In this document: positions 48,211-64,000 of the stretch, in pieces
How the letters are laid out: the number at the start of each line of letters is the position of its first letter
Numbering within the stretch: the first letter of the stretch is position 1
Source of the DNA: Podocnemis expansa
Taxonomy: Eukaryota; Chordata; Testudines; Podocnemididae
Reading direction: 5' to 3'
DNA length: 64,000 nt
Assembly: GCA_007922195.1 (NCBI GenBank)
Contig: ML681990.1
Span: 36,403,581-36,467,580 of the forward strand
The notes under the pieces: model-generated
Seen by the model: the letters and a program-made list of their open reading frames with translations, nothing else
Databases searched by the model: none
Told to the model about the DNA's origin: nothing
Position numbers and translations under genes: made by a program

Positions 48211-49554
48211 AAGCATTTTACCTATAAAGAGTATTTTTGTTTTATTAAGTGATTAAGCTTAAGAATGTTTTGAGAGGTCTTTGCATAGTCTTATTTGTGG
48301 ACTCAAGGCACCTGCATTCTAAAGGTCTAGTCTTCGGGTGAGCAGCTGGGATCACTCACACTGTCTCTTCTCCCTCCCCTCACAGAGACTTTCATTGGTA
48401 TAAAAGAAAATTTTCAGTGTATTGGTAGCGAGAAGGGAATGATTGGTGTTTTTAAGTGAATTAAGGTCATGAAAAATGCAGAAGTAGGAAGAACACCACT
48501 TACGCAATTAAGTATTTTAAATACAGGTTAACCAAATTGATTTAAAACAATGTATAAATCTGCTTCTGTAAATGTTGATATTATGAATGTTGTCTAGGAG
48601 CCTTGTACAGTAGTAAAGTCAGCTTGGTGGAGGATAACTGCATAACTTTCACTATGATGGGAGTGGCACTTCTCTTCCTCCACTTTTTGATATTTAGAAT
48701 TTATCCTTCATTGGTCATTTAATTAAGCCTTACAATCAGTATACTGTTTTGTTCAGTTACAGTTGATTCATATGATAAACTAGATTCCCATCTGTTGACG
48801 TATTGGAGCTCTGACGTCTTGTCATTTTCCCCTTGGTTATACCAGAGAAGTGTTTGGGTCTTTGCTTATTTATGTATTTTCTTCTCCCACAGTTGTATTC
48901 ATGCTCTAATTCTATGCTGCCTTTCATGCATGGATTGCCTGTCCAAACAGCCACTCAGAGCATCACCCACTCTTCCTTCAAATTCCTTCTCACAACCTAC
49001 TACTTCTCTCATGCTTACAGGAACCTTGCCAACTGGAAAGGGGATAGCTTTAAGTAGCTGTTATGAGTATATTTGAATGTGTTACATATTTATAGCAGGA
49101 TTTTTGCAACAATGTTGAAATACCTGCCGCTCCCATTGACTTAAGCAGGAAGAAGGGATCCCTTTGCACTGCTGAAAATCAGGCCACTAGGGCACAAAAC
49201 ATGATTATATAAAAAATAAGCATATTTTGGTTGTGGCGTGAATACATACACTTTGTATGTCACCCATCTTTCAGTGCCAAAATAAGAATGAGATGTGTTT
49301 ATAAGCATTCAAACTTCTCTGCTTTGTACATTGTATCTCGTTTCCCTGACCGTTTTTGTGCCCCATGTTTCTCCTTCCTGCCCCAAATATTGCTAGCTCT
49401 CTGAGGTAGAGTCTATGTATTCTTCCTGCTCAAATGCATACTTATGCTAGTTCAACATAAGTGTATCTATGGCGAGTGCACCAATGCTTTTCCTCCAGTA
49501 GTGCCCTTATGGTTGACTGTGGAACGCCTGGTGTCTGGCCTTCATGGCACTCTG
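48211..49554. other. Intron 4, no feature recognised
   Basis: About 1.3 kb of ordinary intron sequence. Confidence 0.35.
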
Positions 49555-49640
49555 AATAGAGTTTCTTCTTACCACTCTCTCCCCTGAAAGCTTGTGCGAT
49601 AAATAAATTTGTTAGTCTTGTTTTGCTTTTCTTACTACCT
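49555..49640 (+). repeat. Penelope-like terminal repeat fragment
   Basis: Contains ctctcccctgaaagcttgtg with cgataaataaatttgttag, the 3' half of the hammerhead-like block and following sequence. Truncated at both ends. Confidence 0.5.
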
Positions 49641-49727
49641 GTGAAAATTAACTGGAACCTGTTATCCTTCATCCAGTGTTTTCCTTCGGTTATCTGTAAA
49701 TAGATGTGTTTAACAATTAGTGAATAA

Positions 49728-49850
49728 GTTCCAACGGGGTAGCCATCTCAGTCTAGTTAGCAAAACAAACAGGGAGTCCTTTGGTACTTTCAAAGACTAA
49801 CAACTTTATTTATTACTTGAGCTTTCGAATTACAGTAGTTAGATTAGTCA
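49728..49850 (-). repeat. Penelope-like terminal repeat fragment
   Basis: Opposite in orientation to the fragment at 49555. The + strand shows gttccaacggggtagccatc, aacagggagtcctttggtac and aactttatttattacttgag. Together the two pieces form another, widely spaced inverted pair. Confidence 0.55.
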
Positions 49851-54423
<4,573 letters not shown>

Positions 54424-54478
54424 ATTGATGAGCACAGGATATGTGTTTGTGTACGAAAACGACCACTCAATAAAAAAG
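54424..54478 (+). CDS. KIF2A: KIF2A exon 8, start of the motor core
   Basis: 55 nt, residues 219-236 plus one base of codon 237: IDEHRICVCVRKRPLNKK. The RICVCVRKRPLN stretch is the first beta strand of the kinesin motor, with the RKRP motif at the nucleotide pocket. Acceptor tag, donor gtacga at 54479. Confidence 0.97.
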
Positions 54479-54594
54479 GTACGAATATTTAATATTTAGC
54501 TGGTTCTAATCTCACTGAGGTGCAGCGTCTCGTGGTGTCTAGGGCTTGATTGAATTTGTTGTTATGGAATCAGCAAGAGATGCCAGCCAAAATC

Positions 54595-54800
54595 AGGGCT
54601 TCATTTAACTAGGTGCTGGGCATGCTAGTAAGAGAGAATTTCTGCACCAAAGAGTTTGTAATCTAAATAGACAAAATGGACAAAGGGTGAGAGAAAAGAA
54701 ATAATAGGAAACTGAGGCGCAGAGAAATTAACAGACTTTACCATGGTCACATAGGAAGTCTTGGATTGAGCTGGGAATTGTACTGTCATATCTTGAACTT
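54595..54800 (+). repeat. MIR/L3-like repeat fragment
   Basis: First aggtgctgggcatgctagta with caccaaagagtttgtaatct, then aggaaactgaggcgcagaga with aattaacagactttaccatg. These are typical MIR/L3-type phrases in diverged form. Lies in intron 8 (54479-56631). Confidence 0.45.
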
Positions 54801-55227
54801 CACTCTAGTGTTTTGTAAAATCTTGATTCAAGAAAGACTTAACTGTGATTTACAAGAGGTAAATGAAATCATCCTAGAACATAGGCCAGGACCTACTCAT
54901 ACAATGAGGTTAAACTGTAATGTCCAGTAATTAATTAAAGAAAAAGAAATTTGGTCTGGATTTCAGCATGCTGTTCCAGGTTATGAGCAGCAAGTAGCAT
55001 GGGCTGCTATATCAGGTAATTATGACAGGTGTCGTAGAAGAATTTAAGACCATCTCAGATTCACATTTAAGAAGAAACGTTTCTGACTTCTTAGAAGTAA
55101 GGTACAGTTTCATTGCAAAGAATGGATCTGTAAAACTGTCCTTTCACTCATGTTCTTCTGTGATACGGTTCCACTTTTACTGCAAAATAATGCACATTTT
55201 AATTTTTCAGCACTGCACTTGAAAACG

Positions 55228-55365
55228 AAAGCATCCGACAAAGTGAGATTTTTCTCCCACAAAAGCTCATACAATAAATTTTTTAGTTTTTAAAGGTGCC
55301 ACAGGACTTCTTGCTTATTTTACTGAACTAGACTAACACAGCCTATCCCTTTGGAACTAAACAAT
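55228..55365 (+). repeat. Penelope-like terminal repeat fragment
   Basis: Contains gcatccgacaaagtgagatt and tttctcccacaaaagctcat, then acaataaatttt, ggtgccacaggacttcttgc and actagactaacacagcc. It starts with the hammerhead-like core in decayed form (ccgacaa in place of ctgayga) and extends to the usual end (ccctttggaac). Confidence 0.6.
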
Positions 55366-55859
55366 GTACTTGTTAATTTGGATTTATACTTTTTGTTGCT
55401 TCCTAATATCTGTGCATTCAAAAGATGAGGGCCAAGAATTAGAAAGTAATTAGTGAAGTAAAAGCTTCCCATCAGATTGTGTAAAACTACATCATATTCT
55501 TAAATTGTGTGCCTTAATGAGATTCTACATAGAGATAAGAAGCAGGGCACATTAATGGTCTTGGCTGTATGTACAAAGGATCTTTATTTTTGTGCATCTA
55601 GTAGATGACTGAGTTCTCTGTGTTTTACTGATTCATGCATCTCATACAATTAACAAACTAGTGATGTGTGGTAATTATAACCCATGAACTTAATCATGCA
55701 TTTATGTTGTCTGTTTGGGAAGATAGGTAGCATCCTTTGAAATTTGCAGCCTTCTAAAATAACATAATTTAAAAAGCTGTTTCACTGGAGTGGAATAAAA
55801 TTTTGAAGATCAGTTTTTATCCTTTTGCTAACTGAAGAATCTGTTCCTAGTGTAACTAT

Positions 55860-55970
55860 GAATCATAGAAACTGGAAGGGACCATGAGAGGTCATCAAGT
55901 CCAGCCTCCTGCACTCATGGCAGGACCAAGTACCCTTATTAAACCATCCCTGACAGGTGTTTGTAGGTGT
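55860..55970 (-). repeat. CR1 LINE 3' end fragment
   Basis: The + strand reads aatcatagaaactggaaggg and accatgagaggtcatcaagt, then ccagcctcctgc, the reverse of a CR1 3' terminus; it continues to aaaccatccctgacaggtgt. About 110 bp, 5'-truncated. Confidence 0.65.
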
Positions 55971-56579
55971 GAATGAAGATGTATTATGTGTACAATGCAA
56001 TAAAAAGTTTCCATGTTTGAAAAAAATCATCTAATTGGACTATAACTATAAGGAGTATAGCATAGGGCATGGATGAAAAATAAAGGGTAACATTTGATAA
56101 AAATTTTGATCAGCATAAACAATTACATTTGTGAATTTAAGACTCATAGATGAAATAGTTTTGAATTGTCTAGCTGAGGAAAGGATTATTGAATTTATTT
56201 ATTTTTAAAAATATGCAAAACATAAGGCAATAATCTTTTGGGTTTCTCATAAATAAAACCATAGAACTAAAGCTTTTTAAAAAAGTAATTATAGAAAAAG
56301 CAGACAATTGTGAATTCTGAAGCTATCATTCTTTCATGTCATTCTAGAAAGGTGCTCAAACATTTTCAAAAATTGACTAATTTGAATAATCACTAGCATC
56401 CAAGATGGAATTACATACTTAAATTATAATGTAGCTGATTCTTTTTTTTTTTTTTTTTTTAGATATAGGGATCAGAAATTGAAATCCATGGTATCACATT
56501 TATATGGAGCATTTACATTACCTTGGGTATTTAAAAATGCAGATGACCAAATGATGTAATAGTTAATATGCATGGATAG

Positions 56580-57542
<963 letters not shown>

Positions 57543-57690
57543 CAGGTTTCAAAGAGGTAGCAGTGTTAGTCTAGTTCAGCAAAATAAACAAGGTGTCCCG
57601 TGGCGCTTAAAGACTAACAAATTTATTTATTGCATGAGCTTTCTTGGGAGAAAATCCCACTTCCTCAGATGCTTTGAAGATGGGGGAAAC
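57543..57690 (-). repeat. Penelope-like terminal repeat, most complete hammerhead-like core
   Basis: On the - strand: gcatctgaggaagtgggatt, then ttctcccaagaaagctcatg and caataaataaattt, then gttagtctttaagcgccacg and a final segment with ctagactaacactgctacc. The core ctgagga (57662-57668) is followed by a 5-bp stem tggga/tccca and then gaaa and gctcatgc, the order of a type I hammerhead. It lies upstream of a + strand Penelope RT relic. Confidence 0.6.
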
Positions 57691-58440
57691 TTACAGAATG
57701 GGAGGAAGATAAATGCAAGGAATTGCAACTCATAGGATCAGGTCACACTGTAACAGCAAATCAAAGTAGGTTGTTAAGATTCAAATACTGGGGAACGGTG
57801 TATAGAGGAAGATTAGGTCAAATCACCTGTTGTAATGAGAGAAATATCCAAAGTCCTTATTTAGTCCTGAAGAGTCAGTCACATTTGCTTATGAATTCCA
57901 ATTCTGCGGTTTCTCTTAGAAGCCTTGATATGTTGTTCATTTGTTTGAGCATACCTGCTGAAGAAACTTCCTGTGGTAGCACAGGAAGAAATCAAGACAG
58001 ACAGACCCCCAGAACCCCGACCAGGGATATTCTGTCTACTACCAAAAATCCATAAAAAAGGAAACCCCAGATGCCCCCTCCTGTCAGGGATTAACACTCT
58101 TATTAGCAGGCTTATCTTGCTGTGTGGACTCTCCTCCGACCCTATGCTATCAACACTCTTCACTATCTTTGAGACGCCACAGACCTTCTGAGAAAAATCT
58201 AATCCATTGATGAATTTCCAGAAAACACCATCTTGGCCACTATGGATGCAGTGACTCCTGTATTTCCTGTAGTGATGGGAGTATTGCTTTGATTTATCAA
58301 GCCTGATTTCATTGTTATAGAAAACATAGAGTAATGTGCGACTGTAATTTCATTGATAGGGATTTGGAGATTGTGCAGAAACTTCTCCCTTTGGGAACTG
58401 CTGATAAATATTGGTGGCAAGGCAGAAAACGTGACCGTGT
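57691..58440 (+). mobile_element. Penelope-like (Neptune-type) RT relic
   Basis: The open part near 57,973-58,188 translates to PEPRPGIFCLLPKIHKKGNP and then LLSGINTLISRL. It matches the PRPGxFYxLPKIHKxGNPGRPIVSG motif that marks Penelope-type reverse transcriptases. Downstream, NFQKTPSWPLWMQ is a shifted remnant of the segment before the palm aspartates. The element ends where CR1 sequence starts at 58.46 kb. GIY-YIG endonuclease sequence is not seen. Confidence 0.65.
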
Positions 58441-58709
58441 GACTGCATTCTGAGTCAAATATAACATACGATCATAGGGTTGGAAGGGACCTCATGAGGT
58501 CATCTAGTCCAACCCCCTGCCAAAAAAAGCAGGACCACTCCCACTAAATTATCCCAGCCAGAGTTTTGTTCAGCAGGGCCTTAAACACCTCCAAAGACGG
58601 AGATACCACCACCGCCTCCCTAGGTAGCCCATTCCAATGCTTTGCCACTCACCTAGTAAGAAAGATTTTCCTAATATCCAACCTTGACCTCCCCAGCTGC
58701 AACTTGAAA

Positions 58710-59465
58710 TCATTGCTCTTGGTTCTGTCCTCTTACTACTGAGAACAGCCAAGCTCCATCCTCCTTGGAGCATCCCTTCAAGTAGTTGAAGTTTTCTATC
58801 AAATCCCCCCTCAGTCCTCTCCTCTGAAGGCAAATAAAGCCTACTTCCTTCAGTCTTTCTTCATAAGTCTTGTGCTCCAGCCCCTTGATCATTTTTGTTC
58901 CCCTGCACTGGACTCCCTCCAATTTGTCCATATCCTTTTTGTAGTGGGGAGCCCAAAACTGGACACAGCATTCCAGATGTGGCCTCACCAGTGCCGAATA
59001 GAGGGGAATGATCACATCCCTCAGTCTGCTGGCAACAGTTCTTCTGATGCAGCCCAATATGCTACTGGTCTTTTTGGCAGCAAGAGCGCACTGCTGACTC
59101 GTATCTAGCTTCCCATCCACCATGACCCCCAGGTCCTTTTCTACAGTCCTGCTACTTAGCTGCTTGATCCCCAGCCTGTAGCAGTGCATGGGGTTTGTCC
59201 ATCCCAAGTGCAGGACTTTGCACTTGTCCTTGCTGAACCTCATGAGATTTCTATTGGCCCACTGCTTCAATTTGCCCAGGTCTCCCTGAATCCTTTCCCT
59301 GCCCTCCAGCTTGTCTACCATTCCCCCCATCTTGGTGTCACCCACAAACTTACTGAGTGTGCAATCTATCCTATCATCCAGATGATTAATGAAAATGTTG
59401 AACAGAACTGGCCCCAGGACCGACCCCTGGAGCACACCACTTGTTACTGGCTGCCAGCTAGACAT
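58710..59465 (-). pseudogene. CR1 RT, C-terminal half
   Basis: An open 251-codon segment with SGVLQGSVLGPVLFNIFIN, then the catalytic box as KFVGDTKMGG, then KDKCKVLHLG, KDLGVMVDGKL and YSALVRPHLE. The usual box is FADD, so the first catalytic aspartate is replaced by Gly and this copy cannot reverse-transcribe. It ends with the typical CR1 C-terminal region. Confidence 0.85.
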
Positions 59466-59479
59466 GGAGCCACTGATTC

Positions 59480-60199
59480 CTACTCAATGTACGGCTGAAA
59501 CTGTTGATCTAGCCAGTTTTCTATCCACTTTACAGTCCACACATCCAACCCATACTTCCTTAACTTGCCGATGAGAATGCTGTGGGAAACCATATCAACA
59601 GCCTTGCTAAAGCTGAGGTATATCACATCAACGGCTCTTTCCACATCCACAGATCCGGTCATCTCATCATAGAAGGCGATGAGGTTGGTCAGGCATGATT
59701 TACCCTTGGTGAATCCATGCTGACTGTTCCTGATCACTTTATTTTCCTCCAAGTGTTTCAGGATGGATTCTTTGAGAACCTGCTCCATGATTTTTCCAGG
59801 GATTGAGGTGAGGCTGACAGGTCTGTAATTCCCTGGATCCTCCTTTTTCCCTGTCTTGAAGATAGGCACTATATTTGCTTTTTTCCAGTCCTCTGGCACC
59901 TGCCCCTTTCGCCAAGAGTTTTCAGTGATAATGGCCAGCGGTACTGCTATCTCATCGGCCAACTCCCTCAGCACCCTTGTGTGCAATTCGTCCAGTCCCA
60001 TGGATTTGTGCACATCCAGCTTCTTTAAGCAGTCCCTAACCTGACCTTCTGTCACCAAGGACCTCTCTTCTTCTCTCCAATCTGCCATACCTGGTGTAGT
60101 GGGCCAGGAGCTGGCCCTGCCTGTGAATACTGAAGTAAAAAAAGCATTGAGCACTTCAGCTTTTTTCCTCATCCTCCACCACAAGGATACTTGCCCCAT
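59480..60199 (-). pseudogene. CR1 RT, N-terminal half
   Basis: An open 239-codon segment with EVLNAFFTSVF, KSMGLDELHTRVLREL, NIVPIFKTGKKEDPGNYRPV and QHGFTKGKSCLTNL. These are the RT N-terminal motifs of CR1. The AFD box reads LSFSKAVDMV, where Asp is replaced by Ser-Lys context, so it is mutated. A frameshift separates it from the next part. Confidence 0.85.
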
Positions 60200-60567
60200 T
60201 CAGTAAGGGACCTACACCATCCCTGATCCTCTTCCTGTTATTGACATAGTGGTAGAACCCTTTTCTGTTATCCTTCACATCCCTTGCTAGCCGCAACTCC
60301 AATTGTTCTTTGGCCTTTCTGATTTAATCCCTGCAGTCCCAAGCAATATCTTTATATTCCTCCCTAGTCCTCTGTCAAAGCTTCCACTTCCTGTACGCTT
60401 CCTTTTTATGCTTTAGCTCAGTGCAGAGTTCTCTGTTAAGTCACACTGGGTGTCTTCCACATTTGCTGTTCTTTCTGCTCATCAGAATACCATTCCAATG
60501 TCGTTAGCAGTGTTTCTTAAAAATCCATCCAGCTCTCTTGGATGCCTTTCTCCTTCAGATCAGCCTC

Positions 60568-60948
60568 TCAAGGGATCCTGCCTATCAGTTCCCTGAGGGA
60601 GCCAGAATCTGCTTTTCTGAAGTCCGGGGTCTGTGTTTTGCGTCTTTCCTTTTTTTTTTTTTTCCCATTAATCAGCATCTTGAACTCTACCATCTCCTGG
60701 TCATTGCTGCCCAGGTTGCCATTCACTTCTGCTTCCCTGATCAATTCTTCTCTGTTTGTGAGCAGCAGGTCAAAGGGTGCAAGGCCCCTAGTTGGTTCCT
60801 TCAGCATTTGTACCAGGAAGTTGTCCTCAACACTTTCCAAAAACTTCCTGGATTGCCTGTGCACTGCTGTATTGGCCTCCCAGCAGATGTCAGGGTAATT
60901 GAAGTCCCCCATGAGAAACAGGGCATGTGATCTAGAAACTTCTGCCAT
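60568..60948 (-). pseudogene. CR1 AP endonuclease, C-terminal part
   Basis: Contains LFLMGDFNYPDICWE, then DNFLVQMLKEPTRG, DLLLTN and a degraded LGxSDH box (GNLGSNDQEMV). The GDFN and SDH motifs place it at the end of the AP endonuclease domain. The N-terminal part is missing through truncation. Confidence 0.8.
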
Positions 60949-60955
60949 GTCAGAT

Positions 60956-61369
<414 letters not shown>

Positions 61370-61521
61370 TAAATAACCAGATCCATAGAAGAACTCTGTA
61401 GTGCAAAATCTTGTTCCTGTTTCCAACAGAAGTTGGTCCAGTAAGATGTTACCTCACCCAACTTGTCTTGCTCTGATAACTATACATGTAAGAAGTTACT
61501 TTTCTGGTATTTTTATTTTAG

Positions 61522-62165
<644 letters not shown>

Positions 62166-62317
62166 TGACATGGGAAGAATCTCTTCAGAGAACAAATGAC
62201 GGCTGTGAACAGAACACATACTGGTTTCTCATTTCATTTTCTTGTGGATCTTTAGAGTATTTTCTAATCATGTATCTTCTAATCAGAATTATTCTCCATT
62301 TTATTATTATTTATAAC

Positions 62318-62877
62318 CAGGGGATAAAGTAAGCTGGAATGTGGGGGAACGCCGTTCTGGGGCCTGCTATTTTTAGGGGGCCAGTGTTCCGGGGCCCCTG
62401 AAAATAGAAAATAGAGCCAGAATGCTACATTCTGGGGCCCACTGTTGAAAAACAGCAGGCCCTGGAATGCAGCATTTCAGCACCATGTTCTATTTTTAGG
62501 GGCCTGAATGCTGGGCCGCTAAAAATAGCAGGCCCCGGAGTGGCGTTCCCCAGTCTGCTGGCAAGCAGGGGAGGGGCGGGGCTAGGGGCATTCCTGGGCA
62601 GGGCTTGTGCCTTGCCCAAGCCTCTCCCCTTCCAGGCCCCGCCCCAACCTGGGCCATGCTGCCATGCCTCTGCCCTGGCCTGGGGCCTATCACCCCCACC
62701 TCCGCAGCCATGCCACCACTACCAGTAAGGTGGGGGCGGCCCATCTTGCGCGGGGGGGCAGGGGGTATTATTGGTGGCAGGGGGTGGGGCGCTGCCATGT
62801 GGGGGGGGCAAGAGCTGGGGGGCCCCACCAGTGGGGGACCATTCTGGGGCCCCCCCTGTATTATACTTTAAACCATG
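62318..62877. mobile_element. hAT-like non-autonomous element, family C copy 2, in intron 12
   Basis: 560 bp starting caggggataaagtaag and ending tatactttaaaccatg, imperfect inverted repeats. It is flanked by the perfect 8-bp duplication tttataac (62310-62317 and 62878-62885). It shares ends and internal ctatttttagggg modules with the copy at 11983. It is much more G+C-rich than the surrounding intron. Its right edge is 51 bp from exon 13. Confidence 0.85.
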
Positions 62878-62910
62878 TTTATAACTGAATGTGTCCTAAA
62901 GATTTCTTGA

Positions 62911-64000
<1,090 letters not shown>

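Larger units (their letters stand above)
58460..60955 (-). mobile_element. CR1 LINE, 2.5 kb, 5'-truncated
   Basis: A - strand CR1 in intron 9. On the + strand its 3' end is at the left (atcatagggttggaagggac ... catctagtccaaccccctgc). Going right it passes through the RT and ends inside the AP endonuclease. The ORF is split over three frames. The 5' truncation within the endonuclease is usual for CR1. There is no poly(A), as expected for this group. Confidence 0.85.

Overview
This is a vertebrate nuclear window, most likely from a turtle or another non-avian reptile. It is dominated by the 5' two thirds of one gene, KIF2A (kinesin-13 microtubule depolymerase), on the + strand. A CpG island and exon 1 lie at about 2.44-3.25 kb. 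Intron 1 is about 40.5 kb long. Exons 2-14 then run from 43.4 kb to the right edge, which cuts exon 14. All fourteen coding exons are in phase, have GT/AG boundaries and carry no stop codon. Together they encode residues 1-469 of a protein expected to be about 700 aa, including the neck, KVD motif, P-loop, switch I and switch II. No other host gene is supported; most other reading frames are repeat relics or chance ORFs.

The repeats suggest the organism: CR1 LINEs in several ages, Penelope-like (Neptune-type) terminal repeats, DIRS, Harbinger, many short hAT-like elements with 8-bp target duplications, and CR1-tailed tRNA-derived SINE sequence. I know this mix best from turtles, but the species call is an inference.

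Layout. 1-2.4 kb: upstream flank with a small CR1 end. 2.4-3.3 kb: CpG island and exon 1. 3.3-43.4 kb: intron 1, with hAT-like elements (3.7, 12.0, 12.9, 13.9, 18.8, 23.6, 30.6, 31.0, 33.6 kb), an R2/R4-superfamily LINE on the - strand (5.4-8.8 kb) whose 5' UTR looks like a tRNA-derived SINE head, CR1 relics, a DIRS gag relic (16.1-18.0 kb), a palindromic GTCGAC-rich block (27.8-28.2 kb), Penelope-like fold-back repeats (24.5, 25.3, 34.9 kb), an old LINE split by an unclassified 1.09-kb insertion (35.8-37.9 kb), and a Harbinger transposase plus a SANT/Myb relic on opposite strands (39.2-41.3 kb). 43.4-64 kb: exons 2-14, with repeats in introns 3, 4, 8, 9 and 12. Intron 12 holds a 560-bp hAT-like element that ends 51 bp before exon 13.

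The observations I would check first are the tRNA-like head on the R4-type LINE, the hammerhead-like core in the Penelope-type repeats and their recurrent fold-back arrangement, the tRNA-Val-like/CR1 chimeric SINE, the GTCGAC palindrome block, and the hAT insertion crowding exon 13.
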